Assembly (NCBI RefSeq): GCF_030272615.1
Contig: NC_081415.1
Location: 266,412,425 to 266,476,424, forward strand
Source: Cryptomeria japonica
Lineage: Eukaryota > Streptophyta > Pinopsida > Cupressales > Cupressaceae
Reading direction: 5' to 3'
Length of the DNA: 64,000 nt
Of this stretch, positions 1-12,011 are shown one piece after another. The translations under genes were made by a program, and so were the position numbers. The first letter of the stretch is position 1; each line of letters begins with the position of its first letter. Below the pieces are notes generated by a model. That model was not told the DNA's origin. It ran no database searches and saw nothing but the letters and a program-made list of their open reading frames with translations.

Positions 1-835
1 GGGCATGGGAAATGAGAAAAAAATACCTTATTCATATTGATGCTATCAATTATATCAAAGGTGAAATTATTGGCTACAAATTAGCATGGTGGAACATTGA
101 GCATAATGGTTAAATTGTTGTCCTTATCTAGGGTTGTTCCACTAGAAAGTGGAAGATGGCAGGGTTGTCTATGCTAAATGATTTATGTACAAAATATAAT
201 GTGAAGGATTGATACAATCTAAAAATTCATTGTCATTTATTGAACAGTAATAAAAGAACTTAAATATTTGTTTCTAGAGCACTTGCGAACCTAAAAAATC
301 CTATTAAGCTTGTTTATGAATCTGAATTCATTTCAAACACTAAATGGGTAGATGGTACTTTCTTTCTCGATCTTAAGGGTGGGTACCTATACATGTCCCT
401 CACTTAAACTCAAATTGTTTTTGACCATACTAATGATAAATGGAACTTGAACCTCAATAATAAATTATGGAATAAGTCTCTTGGAGCCTGCTGGTCTAAT
501 ATGATTGAACCTAAATTGAACTGTTTTAAATGGAAAAATTTGATTCATAAAATTGTTATCTGTAAACCCCTAGTAACCGTCTTTTTGTGGTAATAGTGAG
601 AGTTGTTTTCGTATCTTTTTTTCAATACTAGTATGCTAATGTTGTTTGGTCTCTTTTTATGGGCAATATTAGAGGGTGGAATATTACAAATGAAGTTTGC
701 TAGTCTGAAGCTCTTATGGGTTTTATTCCAGGGCTTAGTAAGAGGCATAATATTTTTTTGTCTTATTTTGTCTACTAACATCCTTTGGTTTTTACAGAAG
801 AATAGAAATGACCACATATATCAAGGTAAATAAAG
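1..835 (+). pseudogene. LINE ORF2 C-terminal remnant (zf-RVT region)
   Basis: Reading frame 3 from the window edge gives a continuous but stop-broken protein. It has the look of the 3' part of a plant L1-type LINE ORF2, downstream of the reverse transcriptase. Visible pieces are AWEMRKKYLIHID at the start, NKLWNKSLGACWSN near 461-500 followed by a PK..CFKWKNLIHKI stretch, and after a frameshift near 600 WFLQKNRNDHIYQGK (787-831). The last two match the layout of the zf-RVT zinc-binding region that ends plant LINE ORF2 proteins. At least six in-frame stops make it a dead copy, and the endonuclease and RT must lie left of the window. The assignment rests on motif layout only. Confidence 0.6.
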
Positions 836-1641
836 GACCCTTATTGAGTCTATATGTAAACTATAATTTTGTTGATTGTAGAACATGTTGCATTCACATT
901 GAAACTCCTAGTTGGCAAATTTATGAAGATTATAAAGGAAGGAACCCCAATCTACTAATAGGACATTAAAGAACCAAACCCTTGGCCATGGGATCTCAAG
1001 CAAACAGACCAAAATTTCACAAATCAAAACCTGGATTTCTAAAATGTATATTGTAAGGAGCATCAATATCAACTAAGGAGGGATGAATCAATCAAACATT
1101 TGGAATATTACCACCAAAATTTCAACACTTACATATAGGAGAGGATCTACCCACCTCTTGAATAGGCCTTTGACTCTTTTTAGATTAATAGGACTAGGCC
1201 AAGACAAGAAGACAAGGGCAAAGGTAAAGAGAAAGCCAACGATTATGATGAGGAGGGCCAAAAGATAAAGATGGTGGAGAAAACCAAACTAATAGCGACA
1301 ATGAGTAAAATACCTGTTATACTAATATTACTGGCTAATGTAATAGACTATGTGAACTCAAACTATGGTTCATGATATGTATTTTGATTGAATTGCATAT
1401 TTTTTTTATATCTTAGTGATAGTCTGGTATGGGCATATTTTGAGTGACAAACTTGGTCACTAATCATGTAACTAGCCTGTAATTTTGTTTTCATATTAGT
1501 AATCGATGTACAATTAAAAAATAAATAAATCAACCACTTTCTAACTGCTCCCACTACAGGACGAAAGTTTTCACACTTGTGGCACAAAAAGATGAAATAA
1601 CTTTTTGTCACAAAAGGACAAAATTGCTAGCTGGAAAAATA
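836..1641 (+). other. Probable LINE 3' flank; no gene seen
   Basis: No coding pattern is visible. An A-rich run at about 1515-1533 could be the degenerate poly(A) tail of the LINE to the left, which would make this stretch its 3' untranslated region. Short open frames here have no recognisable motif. Confidence 0.3.
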
Positions 1642-2149
1642 TGTAATGCCCCTCCGGTTGCTCTTTTGTATTATTTCTTCTTAATGTGGATTTGGCTACG
1701 AGCTCATGATTGTTCCATTTTCTTTTGGGTGTAAACCTTTATGTGGTTCTTTGCTATTATTATAGATGTTGTATTTGATTTTAGTGTGAGGCCTTGAGTG
1801 CCTAGATTTTGTCTTGATCAGACATATGTTATGTATTCATGTTTGACCAATGATATTCTAGATTGCTTCATGATGATCATGATTATGCTTCTGCATTGGG
1901 ATGCATGCTTTCTTATTGTGTTTGGTTGTGAGGACCATCATGTTATTGGTTACTGCATATTTTTTTGGATATTGGATTTGTTGTGGGTTATTAGCAATTT
2001 ATGGTGTTGGTGTTAATGTTAATGTGATCAATATTTGGAATGTGACAAGTGATGTTAATTTGGTTGGTTGATTTAAAAGAAATAAATAATATTTTATGTT
2101 ATTGTATTTTGTTATTGCATATCATTTATGAGATTAAATAATTAGCCGT

Positions 2150-3130
2150 ATATTTATTTGATGGTGCTATGTTGATTTGATGAGATATCATGTTACTAAC
2201 AATGTTATTATGTGACCCCGATCGAGGAATGTTAATGATGCTTTCAATTACATTGTGTAATATGTATTTGTATGTATAGGTATTTGTATATTTTGGTTGG
2301 TGTAGGTACAGAGCATCAAATCCACATAGCTCCACAAGTCTAAGCATGCTCATATCCCCGACGATGGTTATAGGAGGTAGTACACTGGCCATTTATGTTA
2401 CCTAGTCATAAGCCATCATTCCTAATTTTGACGATTTTCCTTAATTTTATTCATTTATGTAGTGTCCCTCTTTGATTCATCTTTTGATTTATGCATCGAT
2501 AGACTTATCTAGACTCTTATGTGACATTTTGATTGATACTCATAACTTTATCATTTTCTCAGCTGCTTATTGATGATGCTAGATATTTCATATGGGCATT
2601 GATATATGGTGATTTATATCGCATGATGATATATCTTTGGTTATTTATGATAAATGGATTTACATTTGATGATTGATATGAACTCATAGTTTGTGGATGA
2701 ATTATATTACTTATGAAGTTATGATGGAATCTTGATTATGCTGATGCCACTTCATGATTATATTGGATGAGATGATGCTATGTTGATTGTGATTGTCTGA
2801 CTACTATATTTGTGATAGAGACAATGTCATACCACTCATTATGAGCATGATATGATGTTGTGATTCTCTCTCACTTGTCTGATCATTTATGATATATGTT
2901 ATTGTATATGTTGTCTCGTGGTTGTGGTGGTTGCAGGATTGCAGGTACTAGACATCGACTCCACCTGGTCTCATAGGTCTGAGTGTGTCTTTATCCCAAT
3001 GACGAGTTGATCAGAGACAACATGGGTTCCCTCTTCACACTCTAGGCTTAAGTTGACATCCTTGTCAGTCTAGTGTCTAGTCATGAGTCATCATTTTGGT
3101 ATCTTGTGATGAGATGTTTGGCCTTATGTC
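2150..3130 (+). repeat. Imperfect direct repeat within the long LTR
   Basis: A module at about 2276-2435 reappears, diverged, at about 2936-3105. Both copies run from a GYAGGTAC start through a 'catc-a-ctccac' segment to 'tctRagYRtgYt' and then 'CTAGTCATRAGYCATCATT'. The spacing is about 660 bp, which suggests an old internal duplication inside the LTR. Confidence 0.45.
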
Positions 3131-5782
3131 GGGTTGCCTGTGGAGCTATGGTTATTTAATTAATTAATTAATAATTGATTAATATAGTTTATTACTATTT
3201 AAATTAATTTAATGTATAGTTTGATATTTAATAGTTAATTGGTTTGTATAGTATTTATTATTTATTGTCTAATTATTTATTATTTGAGCCTTTTGGATTT
3301 ATTATTCATTTATATAGTTTGTGGCTTTAATATTTAATTTGGGGATTTAATATTTAATTTCCCATGGCTTGTTTAATTATTGGTTATTTATATTTTTATT
3401 TATTCCCTTTTTACTATTTGGGTTAGTTAAATATTTTATATTCTACCTACCCTATTATTCTATGGGCTGTGACAATTGGGTAAGTAAATATTATTTTATA
3501 TTCCTTACCTCGAATTCAAGTAAGGGTTGATATGAAATATAGTATTTTGGATTATTTTGATTGGCTATATTTTGGCTGTAGTTTTAAAATTTATTTATTT
3601 ATTGAGCTTTTTGAGATTTTGCCTAAGTTGGCTTCTGGGAGTAATTTCTATCGGATTGAAGATTTGGATTGTTCTGGAGTTGGATTTTGGTTTTGCTGGA
3701 TTTTGGAATTGGAACTGCGCTTCTTCAAATATCATTGCGATAACTTCTATTGATCTAGGTTGGTTCAATTTTTCTCTCTGCAAATTCGTTTATGGAAAAG
3801 ACTGTTTTCTCCGTGTTTGCAAAAGTTGTTTGCTAGGAAATTTGGGAGAGTTTATCATATGGCTAAGAATATATAAATATGTGCATATAAACTTTGGGTT
3901 AAAAGTATATTATATGCTTTAATTTGTGTGCTACGAATTGGAGTTGTTTTTTGTGTTTACTGTGAACGACTCTTGTGTTCTTTTCTATGCATTGTCTTGT
4001 TGGGTAAGTGATGATGAGTCTGGATTGATCCAGCCATTCTAGGTGTAAGGCCTTGTTGTTAATTAAGCCTTTTGGTATAGTACCTATTGATGGGAATGGT
4101 TTCTATGTATGCCTGAAATCTTTGTGTATGTCGATCTGGTAGTAGAGTTGTATTCTCTCACTAGCTACTATTTGTTATTTTGCTAAGTCCCTTGGTTTGC
4201 GTATAGAATTGTGTCTTTATTTGTTATGTTTTCAACATTGTTCGTTTAATTTATGACCTTCCAGACTTGTTTCAATTATTTACTTTCCATTCTCTGAGAT
4301 TTTTCTATCAAAGCACTAAATCTTTGTGCGAATGTGTTGAAACATTGTATGTGCTATGGTTATTAAAAAATGTGCTAGAGATATTTATATATGTGTTGTT
4401 AAATTATTCATATGCACTTTTTTAATATGTAAATGCATTGTTTAAACCCTCATATGCATTGTGGGAGTTTGCATAGGGGCTACTCTATTAGACATAAGTG
4501 CTAAATTGTTTAACCAAGGTGCTATCTGTCTTGTAAAAGTGCTATTTTGCTTTATAACTAGTTTTTTTGATGGTTTTGGCTTTTTGAGTTGATTTTTTTG
4601 GGTCTACTTTTCGTACCAGAGGCTATTTGTATCTTCCTTGTGTTTTTCCAATACTATATATTGTTTTGTTTTGGTTATATGTTATGCTTTTGTTTTGACA
4701 AGTTGTGTAGTGCCTTGCTGTTGCAGAAAGTAATAATTTGGCTCTAGCAAGGTGATATGCCTTGTTGTGGAGGATTGATATAGATGTGTGCATGTGTGGC
4801 TGAGCAAGGGGAAATTATGCTTGCTCTTGTTATGTATTATTGAGGCTCTTGGTTACTTCATGTTATGGGAATTATGACATATGTCTATTATTGGATTTCA
4901 TACCTATATGTATGTGGATGTATTTATAGAATGTATTTGTATGAGCCTCTTGTGTTATTGTATTTGGATATCCTAAGGTCTTAGAACATGGTTAGGGGGA
5001 GTGGGATTTCATGTGTTGGTCAGGGTCATGAGAGATAGGTTGCTAAGAGGTTCCTTTGAAAGGATGCTTAGAGTCTAGACCACGAGGGCATATTGAAAGT
5101 TTTCCTTGTTTTAAATAAGTGACAACCTTAATAATTAATTAGATGGGTTGGGTAATTAGGTTTCATCTAAACAAGATAATAATTTGGTTTGGGCCCCAAC
5201 ACTTAGTCCTGGGGAGGATGTTTTAGGATAAGCTTGGGAAGGCCATTATGATGACTAACTGAACTCCCTTGAATCTCTCATAGGTTGAGACAGTTCCACA
5301 TGTCTATCAAGGTATGGTATTATCCCTTCTTTATGAGGATAGAATGCAATGACATGTATATCAGGGTGTGACATTATTCCTTATTAGTGAGGATAGCATG
5401 TGATGACACTCTTTCCCTACATGTGTCCTTGTTCCTTATGCCTTTATTGTTGATATGCCTCTAAGAGTTTTCTATGTTTTATGATTAAGCCTTGTGATGT
5501 GATTTGGCTTGCTCATTATGCATTACTTCTTTGTTGTGGTATGTGAGTTGTTGTAATCTCTTTGATTGTTAGGTGTCAACCTAGGTCTAGAGTGTGTGTG
5601 GGACCTTGTGCCATCTCCTATCATGGGGAGTAGTTCCTTATGGTTCCACATGGTCGGCTGCTTTGATGCCTTCTTCCATTGGGATGTTCTTCATTGGATT
5701 CTTTATGCGTGGATGTGGATTCTTATCTCTTCATCTTATGGATGGTTTCTTGTAGTAGATTGATGTATCATGATTCTTGATA
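3131..5782. other. AT/T-rich noncoding part of the long LTR
   Basis: T-rich on the plus strand with runs of TTTAATTAATT-type sequence near 3150-3440. The open frames at 3532-3922 are hydrophobic products of T-rich DNA with no family resemblance. No gene, RNA or splice structure is convincing. Confidence 0.4.
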
Positions 5783-5787
5783 GTTAT

Positions 5788-6565
5788 TGTTTATGGTGAA
5801 AATGGATAAAATAATATTGAAAGACTAAATGAATTCAACCACAAAACACTAGCCTAACAACAACAAAGATCCACCATAACATATGAAGATTACCTAAGAC
5901 AATGTAAATCAAATGAAATCACAAAGATTATACCATCACATGTCCAATAGGGTTTGGATCTCCATTCTTCCTATCTCCATTGATCTTGCTTGATATATTT
6001 GCTCTCAGATTTTATGTGTGCACAAGAGCTCAACAAAGAACGGAAATGTGGTTGCAAGTAGGCTTGATCACATATGAAAGTTCAAAAGCGTAGTTGGGAA
6101 GTCAACTGATCAGGGTTAATAATGAAGAAAGCATCTCCTTATATAGAAGACACCATAAGAAATGGAGGGATAAGATTGAGAGGTGTAAAAGATAAATGGT
6201 CGACTATGATTAGAGGGTAGGTTGAGAAAATAAGAAAATAATGAGAGGGTAGGTAGTGTAGGAATTAAGAGATGAATGACATGTGTCATGGGTAGAAAAG
6301 GTTAATAAATTAATTAAATAAATAAAGATTTATTTAATTAATAGAAGAAGTGGGATCAATTAAATAAATTAAATATTTATTTAATTTAGGAAAGGACAAT
6401 TTAAATAAATAAATATATTTATTTAAATGAGAAATAAGGCTAGAAGAGGATAAATGAATTAAATAAATAAATAAATATTTATTTAATTAATAGAAGAGTT
6501 AGGCTAAAATAATTAAATAAATAAAATATTTATTTAATTAGACTAGACAATTTTAGGTGTCTACA
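5788..6565 (-). repeat. T1 left LTR (element 3' LTR)
   Basis: 778 bp, TGTTTATGG...GTGTCTACA on the plus strand. It is almost identical to 16477-17224. A TATATAAG box in the element orientation lies at 6138-6145. The U3 side contains several AAATAAATATTTATTT palindromic runs, and the main length difference between the two LTRs falls in one of them. Confidence 0.93.
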
Positions 6566-6579
6566 TTTTGCCCCTCTTT
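6566..6579 (-). other. T1 polypurine tract
   Basis: Reads AAAGAGGGGCAAAA on the minus strand and abuts the LTR start TGTAGACACC. This is the plus-strand primer site and confirms the minus orientation of the element. Confidence 0.85.
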
Positions 6580-6810
6580 GAGACAATGCAGCTCGTCGCG
6601 TTGTTTCAAAGAAGATAATATGAATTGATACAAAGTTTCCCCAAGATGGGAATGATATGCCCCCTCAAGAGATTGGATGAAAATGTCTGAAAAGATCGTA
6701 GACAATCTCTCGATAAGAAAGAAAGGCTAGAAAGGATTGACCAGATAGAGTGACAGAGTCACATGATAATGAAGATTGACTCAGGAAATGAGGGCTAGGG
6801 CTAGGGTAGT

Positions 6811-6817
6811 CTATAAG
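6811..6817 (+). promoter_or_regulatory. TATA-like box for the antisense unit of T1
   Basis: CTATAAG lies about 165 bp upstream of a GTAAGT donor. T2 has a stronger TATATAAA with almost the same spacing to its own donor, which is the main reason to take this weak box seriously. Confidence 0.35.
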
Positions 6818-7179
6818 ATAGACCATAAGGAGAAAACATCCTCATTGTCATCCACACATCCAAGAGATCAGAGTGCAGAGAGAGAATAGAGCAGCTGCAA
6901 TTAGCAGCGATGACATAAGTGCATAGATTCGATCGTGTTCACCGATTTCAGAGGCCAGCAGATGCAGGAGAGCCGGTAAGTACCACAAAAACTCCTTGTA
7001 CTTTGTTGCAATAAATGTTGTCATTAATGCATGCTAGGTAGCACATTTAATGCATTTTAGATATTTCAAACAAGGTCAAAAAATGCTAAGGCACGTCTGG
7101 GTAGGCTAGGCGTGTATGTGCAGTCTGAAAGCGCGTTTATATCATAAAGGTGCATTTATCTCTTCTAGGCCAAATTGGC

Positions 7180-7345
7180 AGTTTTGTGATGAACATACGC
7201 TATCAATTGGATAAGCTGTTGAGAGGATACACTCAAGCAGGTCCTCTAGAGAAGACTAGGATAGCAAATAGGGCTAGGATTGACAATTATGTGATAGAAC
7301 ATACGTTGTCAATTAGGAAACTACTCAAGAGGATACACTCAAGTA
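7180..7345 (+). repeat. Two-copy ~105-bp direct repeat
   Basis: Two diverged copies contain 'gaacatacg-t-tcaatt' followed by 'gaggatacactcaag-ag'. They lie directly upstream of the 35-bp tandem array and share its TTGTGATGAACA core. Confidence 0.6.
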
Positions 7346-7370
7346 GAGGCCCTAGGATAAGATAGATCAA

Positions 7371-7690
7371 GGCACTTTGTGATGAACAGGGAGTACCAAG
7401 ACAAAGTACCTTGTGATGAACAGGGAGTACTAAGACATAGTACTTTGTGATGAATAGGGAGTACTAAAAAAAAGAGCAGCACTTTGTGGTGAATAGTGAG
7501 TGCAAATATGAGCAACACTTTGTGATGAATAGGGAGTGCAAAAACATGTAGTACTTTGTGACGAACATGGGGTACCACTAGGATAAACAACAACACTTTG
7601 TGATGAACAATGAGTGTCACTAGGATAGAGTATCATAAGCACTTAGATAAAAAGCAGCATTTTGTGATGAACAAGGAATACCACTTTAAC
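7371..7690 (+). repeat. ~35-bp tandem repeat array in T1
   Basis: About eight imperfect units with the core CTTTGTGATGAACAGGGAGT, of variable length (about 34 to 60 bp). The array sits inside the candidate intron of the antisense unit, which is also the 3' untranslated region of the retroelement. Minus-strand open frames across it only translate the repeat. Confidence 0.85.
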
Positions 7691-7729
7691 TGACATAGTT
7701 GATTTGCTTGACTGCAGGAGTACCTACCT

Positions 7730-8074
7730 ATGCTGGAGTCACGAGAGAGATTCCCATCGACTCAAAGTTTACGACCGGAGCTAACATTTGAGGATAGGGC
7801 AGTGATTGAGGTTATGGGCTTGCGACATATTCTGTATGTGCCTGAGTTTCAGGCGAACATGGGGTTGCTAACTGCACTGGCTAAGAGATGGTACTCAGAG
7901 ACTTGTACTTTCCATTTGCCGATGTGTAAGATGATAGTCACCTTGGAGGATGTATATAGGATTCTGAGGATACCGATTGATGGGGAGTTAGTTCCTTACG
8001 ATCGAGACAGAGATAAGAATCTAGCAATGGGGTCATGGGTCCTCCACCACCACCTGATAGAGGGGGCAAGATAG
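7730..8074 (+). pseudogene. Antisense plant mobile domain (PMD) fragment in T1
   Basis: A 114-codon plus-strand frame, opposite to gag-pol. It carries the N-terminal part of the plant mobile domain found in MAIN-like plant proteins and in some transposons. Seen directly are LTFEDRAVIEVMG (about residues 18-30), LLTALAKRWYSETCTFHLP (about 45-63) and TLEDVYRILRIPIDGELVPYD (about 70-90). The domain stops there, and its middle and C-terminal parts, present in T2, are missing, apparently by internal deletion at about 8040-8080. Upstream lie a candidate intron and a weak TATA box. Function is unknown; PMD proteins are linked to silencing and development in plants, but no role should be inferred for this fragment. 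Confidence 0.65.
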
Positions 8075-9860
8075 ATGATCCTGGGGTGGATCCTTCCAGG
8101 GCTTAGACTCCATCGAGGCTAGGCAGCTCTGAGGGAGGGAGTTCATCATAGCCTTAGAGGGCTCCCTATTTATCAGTTTTGTACCATTTTTGTATGATGA
8201 TGTAGACACCTTTGGGTGATTTTGTAGCCATATGTATTTTGACATCATTGTATCATGACACTTATGATTTTGATATATATATGAGATGATTCATCTTTGT
8301 AGAAGCTATATGCATGTGTACCTATGTGATGTTTCTATGTGATGCATATATCTATGTGATGCAAGTATGTACATGAGGAAATGCAATATTTTTGTTCTTT
8401 TATGTTTTTAAATGTTATGCCAATGCAAATGTGAATGTATGAAATGCAGATGAATATGATGAGAATGTAGAATGTGCTAACATGTGTTGTGTGTAGGATG
8501 TGATGCAATTGTAATATCTATATGTATGCATGAAATGCTATTATGTGGTAATGCAGGTGCAAACTGAATGAAATGCAAATGTTTTTGGTGTGTCATTATA
8601 CTCAGTCATATGATAGCAGGCTACACAGACTCAAGAAGGACGATGGAAGTCAATCAAGAAAGGGGGATGGAAGACATAAGATATGAACGTGAAAGAGCTT
8701 CTTGTGCCTTATCATCATTGAGCTTTATTATGGCAAAATAGGTTATGACAATCTAGGCATATGTTCAACCCAAAAAATCATTGTACCCATTTGCATGGAG
8801 ATAAGATAGTTGTAAACAAGGAATGCCCCAGTTCACACTAAACTCTCAGTGTCCTCATATCCTTGGACAAGTCATAGCATTACTAAGAGACAATCCACAG
8901 ACAACAAAAGAAAACTAGGTGACGATACCCCATCCTCGCCTTTCTAGTCAAAGACATCCTGGAGATAAAATCTCTAGTCAGAGACATCCCAGAAAAGCTA
9001 AAATACATGTCACCAAAAGATTAAATCAAAAAGAAAACCAAGACTCGACACCAACATCCATTGTAGTCCTCAAGTTTTAGTGTCTCTTGTCACTTGTATA
9101 AGTCTATTTGATTGTGGTCATAATGTTTACTTTCTCAAAAAGGATAGATAACATTGAACCATAATATTGTCTGAGTCTGTTGAAAGATTTGATTTGTTGA
9201 AGCCCATTGTTGCTGTTGTGTCTCATCTGAAACTGACTGAATCCATGCAACTGATACTTTATTGCGGAGAAGATGAAACTTTATTGTAGATATGTGATGC
9301 AAATGCTGCTTTATTGCGGATTGTGCGTGGAGAGACTGAAGAAAATTGAAAGAAACTGTACTCCTCGAAACATGTGATGCTCTTAGTTCCACACCCATCA
9401 CTAGACATAGGATTTGACTTAGCCACATATAGGATCTGATTTATTATGGATGGAAAGGGATGAAAATGAAGGTTTATTATGAATGGCTAACCAATTTTAG
9501 GTAGATCAATAACAAGCCATGATGGGAATGGGTAAGCTTATTATGAATGAAGAGGTTGTGAGTGTGTGCAAAGTGAAAGGATGAGATGGAATCCTGAAGA
9601 AGGGAGGAGCAATGTCTCTATGCGTGATGTTGGTGATCTAGTTTTTACCATGGTACTTGCTCAGGGCGCCATCGAAGTGGTTTTCACCATTGTACGAAAT
9701 GTTTTTCTATTTTTCAATTTTTTTTGTGTCACAAGGTGCCTGTTTGCTAGGTTTTCACCAAGTAACGATTTTTTATGTTTTATGATTTTTTTGTATTTTT
9801 TATTTTTAAATTTTTTTTTTTGTATTTTGATTTTTTTTTTTTGAATTAGGATACTCTGAA
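8075..9860. other. T1 noncoding region between PMD fragment and integrase end
   Basis: Contains a 3' remnant of the antisense unit up to about 8260, then ATG/TG-rich sequence with loose 'tatgtgatgc' repeats (8270-8600) and a T-rich block (9700-9845). A ~31-bp segment at 9728-9758 is nearly identical to T2 54783-54813. No supported gene. Confidence 0.5.
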
Positions 9861-9863
9861 GAG

Positions 9864-10404
9864 CTATGTGTAAAACCTGCGAAGGTGCATGCTATTGATA
9901 GGATCCTCCAAAGGTTCGTCACTTGGAGTTGAAAGCTGATATGCACTAGATCCATATGCTGCTGTGATGATGTAAGGACCAAGCTTGTTTGGTTTGAACT
10001 TGCCCTTCTTCTCTCTGTCTTGTTGTTTTTTAGGATTTTCTCTAAGAACCAAGGCACCCACCTCAAATGTGTGAGGCTTAACCTTATGATTGTAATTGCA
10101 ATGTTCCTTGATTGAATGATGTGTATCTCGAGTAACTATCTTCCTTGATGAAGGAACTGAGATAGAATTACTAGTGTGTGAACTATGTAGGCTCATATGC
10201 ATGTCACCTAAAGAAGTTTGGGCATCTCTGATAACAAAGTCCTTCGAGGAAGCTCTATTAAAGGTCCATGATGTATCGCCAAAAGGGAATGGATGTGTGG
10301 AACAAGTGGATGAGGAATGAAGGCTTATGATTGCGAAAAGAAGTGAAAGTAGCATAGCAAGATGGAGACTTAGGATCAACAAGTATTCTTTTTGACTTGA
10401 AATT
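9864..10404 (-). pseudogene. T1 integrase C-terminal remnant
   Basis: The distal part of the minus-strand frame carries the end of a Tat-lineage integrase. Key pieces are FEVGALVLRENPKKQQDRE, KKGKFKPNKLGPYIITAAYG and INSMHLRRFY just before the stop. The proximal part keeps only the degraded tail of the catalytic domain (THPFPFG). No zinc-binding HHCC and no DDE core are present upstream, so it cannot integrate DNA. The good preservation of this tail contrasts with the complete loss of RT. Confidence 0.8.
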
Positions 10405-10990
10405 TTAGAACTTTTGCCCAGTTATTTTGATATTAGGGGAGATCAAATCTTGCTCTTTTTGCTTCATAGGATTTTTATCCTTGAGTTTGATTTTTGTGGA
10501 GTCCAGTAGCTTTTGATTTTGATTTGGACTGAAGGACTTTTCTTTAGTTTTGACTGTTAGTTTTTTCTTTTCAAATCTTGATTTTTGATCCCCAATTAGT
10601 AAGGGCTTTTGTAATTCTTGTTGATCCAAGTCTGGGAGAGAAGTGGAAATTGAATGAGTGGATGAAATTGTAAGGCTGTGTGAGTTTTCAAGAGGGCTGG
10701 TGATATGCTCAATAGATTCTTCGGTGGAACCACTCTTAGGACTATTGATATCAAGAGATGCTTGCACCACTATAGGATATTTGCATTCAGACTTAGTAGC
10801 CACAACACTAGGTGCTTCGTACCCAATTCCTTGATATTGCAAATTGTTTGTAGGTTGTTCCTATCAACTCAATGTGTTAGGAGATAGTGGGAGTTGATCA
10901 ACATGAAAAATATACTCACCACATCCCATGTCTTTAATTTTGAACCTTTCTTTGATCTCTGCTTGTGTTGACGTAGAAGCTTTCAAGGAT
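10405..10990 (-). pseudogene. T1 pol linker downstream of protease
   Basis: Hydrophilic Ser/Lys-rich frame beginning near 10990 with a FKIKDMGCGEYIFHVDQLPL-like segment, the kind of spacer found between protease and RT in Tat elements. It then runs to a stop at 10405. Where RT should begin, the sequence passes straight to the integrase tail, so the deletion junction lies at about 10400-10450. Two adjacent stops interrupt it near 10870. Confidence 0.5.
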
Positions 10991-11058
10991 TCTGGATCCA
11001 CATATGCTAAAGATGGAACAACTTCTCGATTGACTCGGATTGTTATTTATGATCTAGG

Positions 11059-11880
11059 TCAAGGATTTTTGCAATATATGATTGGGTCAGGGTTAGCTTT
11101 GACGGTCACTTCAACTCCATTGTGTGGAAACTTGATACATCGATGATATGTAGATGGTACTGCGCTCATCTCATGAATCCAAGGATGTCCTAGAAATATG
11201 TTGTATGTGAGATCTAGATCAAGGACTTGACAAACCACATCCTTTGTAACTAGCCCAACTCTGAGAGGTAAGGTGATTGTGCCCTTGGATGAGCACTCTT
11301 CGTCATCATATGCCTTGATGGTAATTTTGTTTGTAGAATTCACAACTTTGTCTGAATATCCCAATTGTATTATTGTCTTCAAAGTACATATATTAAGACC
11401 TGCTCCTCCATCTATCAGGATTCATTTTATTCGGTGTTTGTGTATGAAGGCTTCAATGTGTAAAGGTGCATTATGTGGTTGGCTCATGGAGGCGTCATCA
11501 GCTTCTATGAATGTAAGGGAGTGTGGAACGGAAAGGTATCCCACCATGGATTGAAACTGGTCCACGTTTAGATCAGTAGGGACATAAGTGTCTCTCAAGA
11601 TTTTGTCAAGAATAGCTTTATGTGCAACGGATATGCGTAAGAGCTCAAGGATTGAGATAAGTGCAGGTGTCTTCCCTAACTGTTCTACAAGATCATACTT
11701 AGGCTTGGTTGATAAGGAAGCCATGTTTTTAGTCGGAGCACCTTGCAAAGTAAATTTACCTCGACGAGTTGTAACATTACATTCAGAGGTAGGTTCAGAA
11801 GAAGATCCAATGCCTTTTAGGACAATCTTGGGTCTTTGGGTAGAATTCTCAATGATAATGGTAGAGACATAATTGTCCAT
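11059..11880 (-). pseudogene. T1 aspartic protease region
   Basis: Two abutting minus-strand frames, interrupted by one TGA near 11420, carry a retroviral-type aspartic protease. The active-site segment is ILIDGGAGLNI (11400-11420), where the usual D-S/T-G-A has Gly in the second position. The flap-distal signature is YNIFLGHPWIHEM, characteristic of Tat/Ogre proteases. An upstream region (RGKFTLQGA..., then a helical segment ending SILELLRIS) is the spacer found in this lineage. It lies after the zinc motif and before the pol linker. The Gly replacement probably impairs catalysis. Confidence 0.8.
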
Positions 11881-12011
11881 TGAAATGTGATTGACAGTTA
11901 ATCATAGTTATAGGATGCTCTGGTATAGTTGGTTTGGTCATCTGTGGCTTTAGCTTTTCCCTTGTCATGTTTTGGGAATGGTTCCTTAAACATCTCATGA
12001 TCTTGATTGGA

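Larger units (their letters stand above)
6976..7717 (+). other. Candidate intron of the antisense PMD unit in T1
   Basis: A CCG|GTAAGT donor at 6976 and a pyrimidine-leading CTGCAG acceptor at 7712-7717 bracket a repeat-filled stretch that ends 12 bases before the PMD start codon. The inference is a 5'-UTR intron. No transcript evidence is available here. Confidence 0.4.

Noticed and set aside
3532-3922. Hydrophobic 121-codon frame resembling a membrane protein
   Set aside because: T-rich DNA gives Phe/Leu/Ile-rich frames by chance; no promoter, family motif or conservation clue, and it lies in a putative LTR.
7339-7642. Minus-strand frames with HHKVL repeats
   Set aside because: Shadows of the 35-bp tandem array.
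7371-7690. CRISPR-like array
   Set aside because: Repeats are directly tandem with no unique spacers, and the DNA is eukaryotic.
11588-11872. Plus-strand frames over T1 gag-pol (for example 10705-10887, 11273-11554, 11588-11872)
   Set aside because: Shadows of the minus-strand protease and linker, which carry the recognisable motifs.
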